From NCBI GenBank assembly GCA_037447605.1, contig CM074809.1, positions 1,946,907 to 2,010,906 of the forward strand: a DNA stretch of 64,000 nucleotides, given 5' to 3'. How positions within the stretch are numbered: position 1 is the stretch's first letter; the number at the start of each line of letters is the position of its first letter. Positions 1 to 11,740 of the stretch are shown here, one piece after another. A program made the position numbers and the translations under genes. The notes beneath the pieces are model-generated. The model did not search any database. It was not told the origin of the DNA and was given only the letters and a program-made list of their open reading frames with translations. The stretch comes from Zygnema circumcarinatum. Lineage: Eukaryota; Streptophyta; Zygnematophyceae; Zygnematales; Zygnemataceae.

Positions 1-198
1 GGCAATCATAAAACGCACCGGACAGAAGTTCAGCATGTAGAAGTACTTTGAAAACGACATACTCAAGTTGATGTATATGCAGTGTTACATTAGATAACAA
101 GAAGCAGCATTCATGTTCTCTGTCAACCTTCCGGGAGTAGCTCTGCCGGAGATGGCACTATCCCACTATAGTAGTGAGATAAGCAGCGTGGGATGTAC

Positions 199-3100
199 CT
201 CAAGGCGATGACAGGCAGTGCACCGAGCTGAGCCATCAGTGTCATGGTGAGGGCAGTACTGATCTCCCCAGAAGGGCATGGAACGGTATTCTATCACACC
301 ACCAGGCTTGGTTGGAACCTGCATCCGTCTTCAAAGTATTAGATTCTGAAAATGACACTGGATTATTTCAATCGCTTCCCTTCCCCCCACAGTTAAGCTG
401 AATGGCAGGAGAAGTGGACTCTACCACCAGAACCTTGCTCCGAGAAGCGAGGACATCCAATCAATGCAGGTAATGCAGCACTAGTATTGTTGCCAGACAA
501 GATTGAATTGGCACTCACAAAAACAACCTCTTGCCTCAGCAGAGCTGGCACATGATAAAAATAGCCTTACATAGTCACTACAGACGCAGCACTTGGGATG
601 GAAAAGCTGCCGATGGCACTCCGAGTGATATGGGTCTGAACCCATCGCCTTAAACTGCCAAAAATAGGACGAATTCAAAGGGGAGTCAGTCAAGTTGGTA
701 GCACGATTAGACACGCATTTGCATTTGTTGGGTCTTTTACGTGTAAACCATGTGCTATGTGCGTGCAGAATGAGGCTTAGGAGGATTACTAACCTCTCTT
801 TCAACAATAGTCTGGCTACACGCCTTGCATCTGAAGCACTGTGGATGCCACGAGTGGCCCAAACACGTAAGATAACGGCCATAGCTGATAGGTTGCTGAC
901 AGCCTCCGCACAAAACTACCAATGAACTGCAACCCAAAATCACCAAAACATCAAGCGGCCAGTACGAATCAGTTCATATCCAGAACATACCCGAGAAAAC
1001 ATGTCATGCATGCACAGCCCAGCTCTTGAAACGGCTGAGTAATACTGCGTGATTGGCACCAAAGATTCCTACAAAAGGCCTTGCTCATTGGTGCCAAAGG
1101 AATGAAGCCAGTTAAAAAACACACAGTTGCAAGTATGCGAATGAACAAAAGGAGGAATTGATGTGGCAAAAGCTATTTTAATTATTCATAAGTAAAGACA
1201 ACACCCTTTGGAGATGTTGAGCTTCAGATATCAAATCAGTCAAAGCTCTTGCCCGCATCGAAATGAAGCCCTCCAGCAGTGCCCGACAGTCTATCGTCCT
1301 TCATCTCCAACCCAATGCCATTACACAACTTCGACTTTGTAAAAGAACTTGTCACCAGTGTGACAAAGCTGGGAGAGGCCATACTTAAAGAAGGAAGATG
1401 AGGTACTTGGAGGTGCAGGAAGTGCTAAAAGACTGTTATCAGGTTTGGGAAAAGACTCCATGGGAGTCTCCCAGCCAGATGGCAGTCCCATTGCACCGGG
1501 TGGTAGTGCCACAGAGCCCGAACGATCGCCCCCCGTTATTGTCGCCAGCATATCATGGCTCCCCTTACTCACATTATCATCATCCTGCTCCCTTCCAACG
1601 ATGGTTCAATTAGGACAGTCTGACTGGAGTATGAGATGTATAAAGTGAAAAAATAAAAATCACACTGCACCAAAAAAGGAAAAAACCCAACGTTTAAAGA
1701 GGTCTAGAACACCTTTCTTTGCAGCAATTTAATCGCTCTGCAATCTGCTTTGCCTGTTCTTTGCTTATTCAGGGCTTCCATCTATAAGTTATAATATCTC
1801 GCTCAAAATCAATTTGCCTCGTTTTATGTCCAGGTCTCATAAAGAGACTTTCAGGAACTCGATCAACTTGCTATTGAGTGCAATTTAAATGTCCCACACT
1901 TGCAAGTTCATCAGTAGCTTCCATACCAAAAGACTGATATCTTGCTGTAAGCTTCTGGCAATAGCCTCATCATTAAGCAGCATGAGATCCTTCCCGGCCG
2001 GTTCAGGGCCCAACAAGTCTCCAGGTAAAGGGTCGATACTCATGAGGTCCGGCAAGATTACAGGACGGGGAGGCGGAGCTACGGGTACTATTGCTAGTTC
2101 TGCACACAGTTAAAAAAAACCGAGAGAAGATATTGATTCTAACACATACGAGGATGGAGCTTACTAGCTTCCTGATAGAGCAACGCTTCATAGCCGTATG
2201 TGGTGATGGACCACAGGGCATCTACGCAATTAAAGATGGCTGCGACCACCTTTCACTTCAGCTTCATGCGCAGAGAAGTCTGTATGTAGAACGAGCTATG
2301 ACAGATTCCTTGGGAAACAAACGGCACCTTACGCAAGGACAACGCAGGGGGAGAGCAAGAATGCAGCAAAGTCTATTCAACGAATGACAGCCAGGAACAA
2401 CTGTAAAAAGTATGCAGCGATTTGCAAGCATGGCAACCTATCACCTGAAACCCCATGTCCTAGAAACAGGCTAACAGATGGATCCCTAATGCAAACTAAA
2501 TCGAATAAGTAAATACCTCTTGCTGCCTGCTCTTCAGCTTCCTTCTTACTAATTTCCATGGCTCGCCGTAACGCATGTTCGTCACGTTCCATTTCTTCCC
2601 GAAGCGCCTCCTCCTGGAAAAGAGAAACTTCTGAGAATAGATTTCTGACGCCGAGCACCATGGCCAACTTCACAAAAAACAAAGGACATGCAGTTGAACA
2701 AAACAAACGACATTTGAACCTGATATCAAGCACTGCATCGATAGTGCGAGAGTTTCGAGCCTAACATAGGCCGACTCCAAATTTGAGAGTGCGCCATTGG
2801 ATAGCCATGAGAGCAAACAGCACGCTTGTCAGACTGACCTGTAGGCTCTGCCGAATGGCTTGCTCAATTTGTGCAGACTCATCATCTCGTACTTGAAGAT
2901 CAGTGTCGTGTTGAAGAGTTGGACGATAATCTCCCGGATACTGAGACTCCGGCTGTCATGTGAAGTATAGGCCGCAGGAAAATACAAAACACAATGCAAA
3001 TATGTAATGCATTATGCAGACGAATCAGCTACGAACTGCTTAAGTTAATCAGCAGCCATGTGCAAAATAATTCCCAGTGATCCCGTTCATTGCGGTACAT

Positions 3101-3633
3101 CAGAATTTCTGCAGCGAAAAGTTGCTGGAGGACGTCCAACTACCAAATTCATTTCTGAAACCTGCAAATCTAGAGTCTGTCTCTTGAAACAAATATTTTC
3201 AGATGCAAGAAAGAGAGTCTGGGTACAGAAAAGGGTGCAGCAGGAAATAGCAATGAAGGTTTGATTTAGCCGTAATAAACTGAAACTGATAAAAACGGCA
3301 TTACATCTCTCATAAACACTCCCCGCACTTCACCCTAGTTTTGAAAGGTTAATAAATGAACCGACTCTTGCTGCTGTAGCGCGGTCAGCTTTAATTTGCA
3401 CACATTTACAAATAAAAATATCCCCCAGAGCATATGAAAGCGATAGACACAAGTAAAAAGCTGACCTTAGGGAAGATCCAGCGCAGCCAACCAGGGATGC
3501 CGTCGTCTGCTGGCTGCGCATACCGCGGAGGGTGGAAGCCCTCGTCGTCATCGTGCTCGTCCACCGGGATGGGCGCGTGCTGCGCCGCGGAGTCCTCGCC
3601 GTTCACCAGCTTCTTCCACCAGGAGGCCGCCAT
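199..3633 (-). CDS. DA1: DA1-like ubiquitin-activated peptidase / ubiquitin receptor, 5' part
   Basis: Eight exons can be read on the minus strand with consistent phase: 3633-3466, 2952-2839, 2613-2517, 2099-1927, 1584-1356, 915-794, 654-571 and 318-199, about 369 residues. The gene then runs off the left edge. Exon 1 starts at an ATG giving MAASWWKKLVNGE, like the short basic start of plant DA1. Exons 2, 3 and 4 each carry an acidic/alanine/serine helix resembling a ubiquitin-interacting motif (for example IEQAIRQSLQ and NDEAIARSLQQD). Exons 6-8 carry a LIM zinc-binding region: CGGCQQP, SWHPQCFRC, FHPKCCVCSDY, and then the DA1-typical segment IEYRSMPFW with further CxxC pairs. In plants DA1 is a ubiquitin receptor and metallopeptidase that limits cell proliferation and organ size. 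Its HExxH peptidase domain would lie left of the window, so activity cannot be judged. DA1-related (DAR) paralogues are the alternative name. Confidence 0.9.
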
Positions 3634-3905
3634 GGCCTGCCCGTCTACCTGGGCGCGCGCGCGCGCGCGGAGGGAAGTAGAGAGGGGGGGAGGGCCCTCC
3701 CATTCAACGCTCAGCCACTGAGTGAGTGGATCCGGATCCACGCTGGAACCGCCCACACGCGACGCGACCTCGGGAACGTGCGGTAGATCCCTGGATCAGT
3801 TGTTGAACTCTCCTGGTTGGCGCAGAGCCGCCGATTCCGTCGAGGAGCAGCCGTCATAAGGTGTACGGTCTGCCACTAATGACGTCATTAACTGATACGT
3901 TACGG
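3634..3905. other. Upstream region of the DA1-like gene
   Basis: About 270 bases between the DA1 start and the fold-back element. It holds a GC-dinucleotide run (GCGCGCGC, about 3653-3668), a G-rich stretch and no convincing ORF or TATA box on the minus strand. This is the only remaining DA1 promoter-proximal sequence before repeats begin. Confidence 0.4.
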
Positions 3906-4737
3906 AATTTACTATTTACACATCTTTTTTGGCTAGATTCGCACCTTTAAGAAAGAAAAACCCTAAAGGGGGGCGACTATTTACAGTGTACGGATTCTGA
4001 ATGTAGTGTACGATTTCTCCGGGCAGCAAAAAAATCATTTTTTTGGTTGCCCGGCGCTGTTTCATACTTTTTAGAATAGATACAGACCTTTTTTCGTCGG
4101 ATGTACGGATAGTGATTTGAAATGTACGAAGCGCGCGCGTCTACAAGGTAGAAGGGCGCAACACGTGGAGCGACATGATTGGTGCGGCAACATATGACGT
4201 GACAAGTATGTTTGGGACCGTGACGTGACGAAACGAGACGCGACAAAAGTGGAGTCCGCGGACGGCAGTCGGAAATGGCGGGAATATAAACTGACAGATT
4301 TTTCCTGAAACACGCTACGTTATGTGCCCTATCTTTCTCTGTCAGTTTTAATTCCGGCCATTTCCGACTGCCGTCCGCGGACTCCACTTTTTTCGCGTCT
4401 CGTTTCGTCACGTCACGGTCCCAAACATACTTGCCACGTCATATGTTGCCGCGACCAATCATGTCGCTCCACGTGTTGCGCCCTTATACCTTGTAGACGC
4501 GCGCGCTTCGTACATTTCAAATCACTATCCGTACATCCGACGAAAAGAGGTCTGTATCTATTCTAAAAAGTATGAAACAGCGCCGGGCAACCAAAAAAGG
4601 ATTTTTTTGCTGCCCGGCGAAATCGTACACTACATTCAGAATCCGTACACTGTAAATAGTCGCCCCCCCCTAAAATCCTAAACTAACATCAGACTGGCAA
4701 TAAAAGTGTGAATCTAGCCAAAAGGGTGTGTAAATTA
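3906..4737. repeat. 0.83-kb fold-back (long inverted repeat) element
   Basis: Two arms of roughly 385 bases are near-perfect reverse complements. The left arm runs from about 3906 to 4290 and the right arm from about 4345 to 4737, around a spacer of about 50 bases. Matching blocks include the outer GGCTAGATTC / GAATCTAGCC pair, the TTTACAGTGTACGG pair, the GCCCGGCG pair around a poly-A/T run, and the inner GGAGTCCGCGGACGGCAGTC block with its complement. Any ORFs in it mirror each other and are not genes. The form fits a fold-back or MITE-like DNA element. I see no transposase. If transcribed, it would form a very long hairpin RNA. Confidence 0.85.
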
Positions 4738-4760
4738 ACCCTAAGTACTGTAATGTACGG

Positions 4761-4915
4761 TACAGTAGGACCCCGTCATATTTTCCACCTTCAAAAGTGC
4801 GTCCCCAAGAAATTCGCCCCGATTTTGCCGAAACCACCTTTTTGTACGGCAACTTGTGTTAGCCGTACTATTCGTACTATTCGTACTACAGTGGGGGGTC
4901 CTCGTATTTACCACC
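4761..4915 (+). mobile_element. Two inverted-terminal motifs of a DNA transposon family (left side)
   Basis: Two 29-base motifs beginning TACAGT lie at 4761-4789 and 4887-4915. The first is the perfect reverse complement of 12660-12688. The second matches the reverse complement of 12197-12225 at 26 of 29 positions. A TA followed by CAGTNGNNNCCC is reminiscent of Tc1/mariner-pogo terminal repeats and their TA target duplication, but that family assignment is inference. Between the motifs, at about 4812-4870, is a block (CCGATTTTGCCGAAACCACC...) that recurs at 11741-11798. Confidence 0.6.
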
Positions 4916-5660
4916 CCAAGGAGTGCGTTGTAGCACAAGATAAGTGGGGTTAAACAAAGACTGCTGAGCTAGCTGCAGGTGCTGTACGGCCACTCGCGTG
5001 TCCGTGCTGAAACTGACGTAGGGTTGGGGTGGTGCTGTGGGTCTGCCTGCAGCATAGAGCCAGGATCCGGGGATCTAGAGGTACGCGCAGCGAAGACGTA
5101 GGGATTCTCAAGACGCTCCCACCAAGGGCCGGACTTGATGCCAAGAAGAGCTCCTTCTCCTTGGGACCCTCCTCCCCCTGTCCTCTCCCTCGCTAGTCTC
5201 TTAGCTAGGCTTCTAGTGATCATTGGTCATTGAGAGCAATGCAAGGCAGGATAGAGCAAGATAGGGGCTTGGCATGAGAGTGACGGCCGAGGAGGGTAGC
5301 GAGGACACAACTTAGATAAAGGTGGATTCTGGAGTCTATTGAGCCGAGGCAGTTGGTTGGGAATGTCATTACAATGAAATTGTCTTCTCACTGAAATCTT
5401 TGTCTAACTTGGCTGAATGGGACGTCTAAATGCTATCAGCAAGAAGACTCTTTCTCTCTCTCTCTCTCTCTTATCTATGGCATGGAACTCTCTCTCTCTC
5501 TCTCTCTCTATCTATGGCATGGAACTCTCTCTCTCTCTCTCTCTCTTACTTAGCATCTGTTGCTGTAACGGAAGAGGAAGGAAAAGAAGAAAGAAGAACA
5601 AGACAACAAACCCACAGAAAATACAAATACTAAGCCCAGCACTAAAAGACAAAAAGCATC
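4916..5660. repeat. Non-coding flank with CT microsatellite array
   Basis: No supported gene. Around 5449-5548 there are three CT-dinucleotide runs separated by two copies of the spacer TATCTATGGCATGGAA or a near match, making a small compound microsatellite. The remainder may be the outer end of the neighbouring retroelement, but no terminal repeat boundary could be fixed. Confidence 0.5.
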
Positions 5661-5756
5661 TTGGCGTCCGTCTACTTAACAGCGACCGTAGATCTTGGAG
5701 TGCTTGGGTGGCAGTCTCACGTTATTGGCCTTGGCTGAGAGGCGGCCGACTCGTGG

Positions 5757-5970
5757 AGCCCAGCCGGATAGGTCGATGAATGATGTCGGCGGCCTTGGCG
5801 GTGTTCCCGTCGCGCTGGCTGGATGGTGTCTTTATTCGGTGGGCATGACGCATGGCGCCCGCCTGCCTGCATTCTCCGTCGGCTCACGGATTCCATTGTC
5901 AGTAGCGGAAGAGGCATATGTAGAGCCACAATTGAGCGGCGCCAAATCCGGAGTCGAGCAACGCCCATTT
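5757..5970 (-). repeat. LTR-like direct repeat, left copy
   Basis: Shares blocks such as GGATAGGTC, GGCGGTGTTCCCG, GCTGGATGGTGT, TGCATTCTCCGTCGG and GGAAGAGGCATATGT with 11501-11720 in the same orientation. It is taken as part of the 3' LTR of the minus-strand retroelement. The two copies differ by many substitutions and one-base indels. Confidence 0.6.
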
Positions 5971-6899
5971 CAGATTCGCAATACGTACATATACGTGCAG
6001 GGGGAAGCGGCATACGCCCACTGCGGTATAGGAAAAAGACAAGAGCGGAGACCATGATGGCGTGGGCGGGGAGCATTGAGAACTGAGTCGGCGGCCGTGC
6101 GAGCTTAAAGCATTACGTGGAAATGGGAATGTCGGGGATCGGTGGAGGAGGAGGTAAGACAAATTCGAAATCGGATTACAGCCCGTGGTACCAATATTGG
6201 CGAAGCGGCAAAAGGAGTCGGGAATTAGAAATGGACAATGAGGGAGTCGTCGTGGAAGAGTCACGGAGGAGGCGGCCGGTCATGAAGCGGTCGACCATCG
6301 GCAGAGGGGAGAGCGTGGCGGCGTGGCGGCTTACGAATGTCGATCGATGTGAAACGCCCGGCCTTGGGAACGTTCCCAGCAGAGTCGAGGGCCCTCGAGA
6401 AATGATGGCCCATCACGGGATCTCAAGCGGACGGCCACAAATAAAGAGGGCCCAGCCACGGAAAGCCCGTTGAGTCGGTTTGGCGAGATTCCTAGGCAAA
6501 TGAGGCTGATGTAAGCCTTTTGATTGAAGCGGAAGCGTAGCGTCGAAACCTCCAGAAGTCGGTGAGTTGTCGATACGTCTTGTTCGTTGAGGTGGTGGGA
6601 GCCACCATGGAATCTAGGTTTGAAGCGGAGGGCGGGGAGGCGTGAGCAACCCGATCTAGGGGCTGGCGTCATAAAGTAGAAGAGGGCTTTCAGCCCAGAG
6701 AGAGAGGAGGTCCAAGGGAATCACGGGGAAACTACGGCCATAGGAGCTCATGGGAGAAGGCAGTGGAGGTGAGCGGAGGTGTTATCGTGAAGACCCGAGG
6801 GGAGGGATGACCTCGCGCTGATCCGCCTCGGCTCAGCGCAGCGCCCGGGCGCCGCCAGCCGAGCCGTCTGAATGGCCGATTACGCAAGCCCGTGCGAGG

Positions 6900-7140
6900 A
6901 GGAGGGAGGAGGGAGGAGTAGGGGGCTGGAAATTGTGAAGGTGATCGCGGAAGTCACAGCAGGCTTGGCAATGCCCCCTTGTAATTGATTGCGTTGTCGG
7001 AGTGGACAGAGTAGGGTAGAGAGTGGCGGTGAATGATGGCCGTCAGGAGGCGAGCAGAGTGGATGGAATGCTTAGATTCTGTCGTATGAACTTCTACCCA
7101 CTTGGTGTATCTGTCCACGGCTAGGAAGACCCGAATGTAG
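6900..7140 (-). pseudogene. Retroelement integrase core remnant
   Basis: On the minus strand the frame through 7140-7070 reads VFLAVDRYTKWVEVHTTES, matching the start of the retroviral-type integrase core (…vDRltKwah…). It is followed by a remnant around LPYSVHSDNA, which resembles the second catalytic-aspartate segment. Frame breaks and stops follow at once. Integrase normally inserts the cDNA copy; this copy is inactive. Confidence 0.6.
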
Positions 7141-8195
7141 CGGAGGGGTGTGAGCTGGGGATAGAAAAGGTATGCGATATTGAGTCTTGGCTGACGCCCG
7201 CGTACAGGATCTCACCCATCTCGAGTTGGCGGTCGGAGGCCCGAGCGCGCTTGCGTTAGCGTGAGTCTGAGGTTTGATCTTGGCGGTTCCGCGGCGCCAT
7301 GGAGGCGGGCCAATAGTAGCGTCCAGCAGCGAGCCACCGTCTTCTTCGGCGAGGTGGAAGCACAGGTTGGGCATCGTGGGCGGCGTCCGGGATTTCCGAG
7401 GCAGCTTCGTTAGGGAATGGGGCGGGAAGGGAAGGAATATAGAGAATCTGTCCGCGTCATCGCGCCAGCCGAGAGGATTCCGGCCTTGTGAGCAATAGAG
7501 CCCTCTCGATATCGCGTGACAAAAGGGGCATGCGATGCGGGTCATAGCGTAGCCTTGAAGGGAGGAAATGCGAATGTGGGCGTCGTTGGCTGGGAAATGG
7601 GGAGGAAGTAAGGGCGTCGCCATAAGTCATCCCATGAGAGGATTTCCCACGGATCCGCATAGGGGTGGCCGTCGTTAATCGAAGTCCTCCAGCTGATGGA
7701 GAGGTGAGGTGGCGGTGGGCGGAATATCGATCAGCCCATACGGCGAAGGACATCATCACGGGGCTTGGCGGCGATAAAATCTCAATGGGAAGATACTTTC
7801 GAGGGGTTGAAGGGTGGGTGGAGAGAGGATGGGTTGAGGCGGCGGATGCGTGGCCCGGAGGAGGGCAGAAGGATTCTGCGGCCGAAGGCGGAGTCAGCGT
7901 CGCGTGACTACGGCCGGGGCCGGTGGTGGGTGACCTTAAGCACGTGCCTCCTCGACTTCATCACCCATGCGTGCGAAACTTAGGTGGTAGAGGCCCAGCC
8001 ATGATGATAGGCCAGAGTGAGGGGCATGTGGTGGAGTCCGGATGATAGCGGGCTGGTAGGGCGTGAAGAGCTTGAACTTCGAGGTGCCCGAGGAGGGATG
8101 TAGCGGCCTCTCCCTCAGGAATGGGAGAAGCTATACTTGGTCTCAGTTTACGAGCAGGACCACTGCTTACACCAAAAGCTGACGGGTGTTCCCGT

Positions 8196-8450
8196 CTAAA
8201 AGAATGCTTGGTGACCCACCGCCCCAAAGCACATGTCGACTCGGTCGGCGTCAATAATGGTGGGAAGGGTGGGGTCAAATTGATGCAGGCAAGGAGCCTG
8301 AAGGAGGGCACTCTTGAGCGCGTGGAAGGCCAAATCCTGCGCTCGGCTCCATTCGTATTGGACTCCGTGCTTCTCCAAGGCATGTAGGGGACGTGCGATA
8401 AGGGCATAGCCCTTGATGAACCGGCGATAGAATGAGGTGAGCCCCAAGAA
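8196..8450 (-). pseudogene. Retroelement reverse transcriptase C-terminus / RNase H junction
   Basis: The minus-strand frame begins GLTSFYRRFIKGYALIARPL, the strongly conserved thumb/connection motif of Ty3/gypsy reverse transcriptase (Gl..yYRrFI.gfs.ia.PL). It continues through an AF..LK..L..AP.L segment to a degraded start of RNase H (IIDADRVDMCFGAV, in place of the usual …tDASd.g.Gavl). The frame is closed soon after. Confidence 0.8.
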
Positions 8451-8864
8451 AGACTTGAGCTGAGTGAGGGTCTGTGGAATGAAGCATAAGGCGGTCGCTT
8501 GATCTTATCGGTGGTGGTTTTGAGGGCCATTGATGCGGTGCTTGCAGGATGAGTGATCTCTGGTGGCTATTTTGCACTTCTTGGGTGCAATCTTGACCCA
8601 GCGCCTTGATGGTACATTTGCGAGGACTTAGTCAGTATTTGCGAGGTGGGAGGACCAGGTCCTTTAAGCGTGGATCGGCGTCATCCCGTATAAGGCGCTC
8701 GCGAGAGGCCGCGGCGAGGGCGAACACCTGGTTGGCGGGCAATTGAGTCGGCGGAATTCTTGAGCGAATGGAAGCTTGTCCCTTTGCACAAGCGTGGCAA
8801 TGCTTGAAGCCATCTTCGGCGGTAGGCACACCCATGAGGGGATCTGCGGAAAGGATTCTGCATG

Positions 8865-9173
8865 TCAAGTCGCAGAACCACGGTCATCGGGGGAGGCAGC
8901 GGTGGAGGGCTCGGGTCCGCATCCGTGTGTGTAGGGATCCCGCCGTTGTGCATTAGGTTTTAGGTAGTCCCCACGGAAGCGAGGTGTGCCATCCGGCTTT
9001 GGGGGCAGAACGGCCGGGCTGGCCCACGGCCCTTCTCCAGGTTCCATCAATCCGGCAGCCACGTTCTCGTCGATCTGTCGTTCGACATCAGCCTGCTGCG
9101 CGGCGGAAAAGCGGTAGGGAGTCAGGGTCATCACGGGAGGCGCATCCCCCGTATCGATGTGGTGCTCAATCAA
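8865..9173 (-). pseudogene. Retroelement reverse transcriptase N-terminus
   Basis: The frame starts IEHHIDTGDAPPV, then PYRFSAAQQADVERQIDE and GPWASPAVLPPKPDGTPRF. This is the standard beginning of a Ty3/gypsy reverse transcriptase (h.idtgdapPv….PYr.sp.e…v..ql.elle.g.i.ps.SPwasPvvlv.KkdG..Rf). The expected VDYR.LN is altered to GDYLKPN, and the catalytic YxDD region is not recovered in frame, so the enzyme is inactive here. Confidence 0.8.
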
Positions 9174-10118
9174 GTGAGTCTTGCCGATGTCGAGTGAATG
9201 TCGTGCGAAACTAGGTGATTTAGCGGCACTTAGTAGTTGAGAATGTGTCCGGATGCGAGAGGAATTTGCGGTACTGTCATCTGCCCTCTATTTCCCGACC
9301 ACGCCTGCATCGCAGGTGGTCTCATGTATGGGGAAGCTGGGTGCAAGAATATCCTTTGGCGGCAGCAGTCTTAAAATTAGGCCCGAGGCGGACTCGGAGG
9401 CGGAGGGCTCACCGTCATCGATGCTCCCGGAATTGGCGATCCCATGGAAGAATGAGGGAGGCTGGCAGGCCGAATGGTACATAGGTGATCTCACGAATTG
9501 GAGACCTCTTGGCGAGTAAGTGGCGTAGGGGAGAGGCCCGAGGAGGTGGTAAGGGACTCGAGGATGATGGGAAGAGGCGGTCACATCCTTGTGAATAAGA
9601 TGCGATTGACATGTAGCAAGAGTCGATTTGTGCTCTAGCCGATGAGCCAATCGAGGCAGCGAGGATAGAATAGTGTTGGCGGCGTGATGACGCATTCACG
9701 TGGCTCCCATCTGCGCCAAATGACGCAGAAGCATTTGCCCAACCCCTTCATATAGCTCCCTTCAACCCCCACATATGGGGAATGGGCTCCAAGTGTGCTT
9801 GTCCAGCAACCTGCGGCCTTCATCACGGGCTTGGAGGCAGGCTGTGCGCATGGCTCTGTGTCGATCATAAGCTTCTTTGGGATGACCGTTGAGCCATACA
9901 TTAGCCGATGATTATGCGTTGGGTGTGGGGATGGAAGGGAGGAATCACGAATCGCGAGGAGGATGGGCGGGGAGAGCGGCTGGGTCCGGGAGGCGTCGCC
10001 GCGGGTGGATGTCGGTGGCGAGGGCGTCAGGAGGGAGGAGTGCCTGGGCAGTGGGAGGCGCGGGGTGGCCTGCACGCTGTCGGCTAGCTTTGAACTACAG
10101 CACGGTACAAAGAGCGCA

Positions 10119-11517
10119 TCAAGCGTGACAAGGTATCTGCGTCTTAGCCTTGTCTCCCATGAGTTGATGAACCATGCGTTCAATCAGGGATAGGCCGTCT
10201 GTCGGGGGGGGTGGTCGACGATCGGCTGCTTGGGGGTAGAAACGGGCTGCCCGTGGGCGGTGTGGAGGGTTGACGTGCATCTCTTCGGTCGCCGGTGGCG
10301 TCGGCTCTGGTTGCGCCGGCGGCGGCTCCTCTTCATTGGGATCTTCAATTTCCTCCTCGGTGAGGATCCCAGGGATGACCCGTGGAGGGAAGGGATATTT
10401 GAAAGGATTCTGCTTGAGACGAGGGGTGGCGGTGGAGCCGTGCAGGAACTGGCGCGGCATTGGCGAGGGGAATGGCGGGGATGTGAATCACGGATCACTT
10501 TGGTTGACAGGGAGTACTGCGCAAGGCAGTTGCAATCTCGGCGATCCGGGCTTGAGCATCCGCTTCAGAAGTGATGGGGGATTCGGACAAGGCCGGTTGA
10601 AATCTTGGCGGCAACTTTCGATCGCGTGTCAGGCGAGGCAGACTCGGCCTATCACGTTTGAAAAGCGGGGAGGGGAGTCCATGGGAGTGCGGATGGATAG
10701 GTGGTCGTTGCAGGATGGTGTAAGCGGGTGAAGGAGGTGGAGGCGGGCGAAAGGGAGCCGGAGCTCTCGGTGGTGTGGGAGCAGCCGGGAGCATATCCAT
10801 GAAGGTGATCTCTGCAGGTGAGCTCCCTTCAGCTGCCTCTTTCCCCTTTCGGGCCTTCTCACTTGAGAGTCTCCGCATGCACACACGGGCGTCATGTCCC
10901 GTGATCTGGCAGAATGTGCAGGTCCATGGTCCACAACGCAGCCGTGGATTATGATTCAGGCCGGAGGCAAGACAGACGCCCTCCGGAACCCCTGCCTCTG
11001 TCATCCGACGGCGCAGATCGACCCTGGCAGCTTCTCTCTCTTCGGGTGTGCGATCGGAATAAGGAGCCCGATATCCTGGACGAGAAACATCTGGTATGTG
11101 AGGATTCACCGCCGGCTCAATGGGATGTGCCGGATCATGAGGGTATGGGGAAGGGGGAAGGGGCTTGGTTGTCCTGGCTATGGCCAGAGGCTGCACCACA
11201 GGGGCTGCCCGCACGTCCTGAGCAGTGGAGCCGGAGAAGGAAGGCTTGTTCCGAGTAGATGTAGCGTAGGGATCGAACAACTGTTGATTCTGTGTCTTCA
11301 GGAACTGCTGGTAGAGTCGATCTTGTCGTGGATCTGTAGCGTTCATATAATGTGGTCTTACATGTCGGTTGCCTCTCTCTTGATCCTTCTGAATTCGCTC
11401 TGCCCTGTCTAACAATGCCTGGGCATCTGCTGGTGGGTTATCGCGCAGCTCACGATCCAGATGGAGATCCTTCTCGCTGATGGCCTTACGNNNNNNNNNN
11501 GCCTTCGGATAGGTCAA
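10119..11517 (-). pseudogene. Retroelement gag-like region with CCHC zinc knuckle
   Basis: A long proline- and arginine-rich frame on the minus strand contains one CX2CX4HX4C zinc knuckle (CTFCQITGHDARVC, near 10876-10917), typical of nucleocapsid in gag. The frame runs into the N gap at 11491-11500, so its start is missing or misjoined. The downstream proline-rich part (10119-10500) lies in a different frame, which points to a frameshift or to the gag-pol spacer. Confidence 0.7.
11491..11500. other. Assembly gap (10 N)
   Basis: Ten undetermined bases of conventional rather than measured length. Gag-like sequence lies to the left and the second LTR-like copy to the right. Sequence immediately right of the gap differs from its 5757-5970 counterpart by many one-base indels, so this join should be treated with caution. 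Confidence 0.98.
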
Positions 11518-11720
11518 TGAATGATAATCGGCGGCCTTAGGCGGTGTTCCCGAGTGCGCCTTGCTGGATGGTGTGCTGTTCCGTGGGCCGCCAACACATG
11601 GCGCCGCCTTCTTGCATTCTCCGTCGGCAGCTCCTGGATTCCGCTGATCCGTGACACGGAAGAGGCATATGTCAAGTACAATTGAACTGACGCAAATCCG
11701 TCGAACGCAGCTCCGTTACG
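11501..11720 (-). repeat. LTR-like direct repeat, right copy
   Basis: Direct counterpart of 5757-5970 (same shared blocks, same order). It begins exactly at the gap, so its inner end is not seen. It is followed at about 11735 by a different repeat family, which marks the outer edge of the retroelement. Confidence 0.6.
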
Positions 11721-11740
11721 CTACAGCGTCCTCAATATTT

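Larger units (their letters stand above)
5660..11720 (-). mobile_element. Degenerate Ty3/gypsy-type LTR retroelement
   Basis: Read on the minus strand (right to left) the order is gag with a zinc knuckle, reverse transcriptase, RNase H, then integrase, which is the Ty3/gypsy order. Frames are interrupted throughout, so the copy is non-autonomous. A segment of about 210 bases at 5757-5970 recurs at 11501-11720 on the far side of the coding region, as expected for parts of two long terminal repeats, although full LTR ends are not visible. The upstream part is broken by ten Ns at 11491-11500. The element lies between the DA1 and RUS genes and inside the nested inverted motifs at 4761 and 12688. 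Confidence 0.8.

Noticed and set aside
5417-5779. Leu/Ser-rich ORFs near 5.4-5.8 kb
   Set aside because: Products of the CT microsatellite array at 5449-5548.
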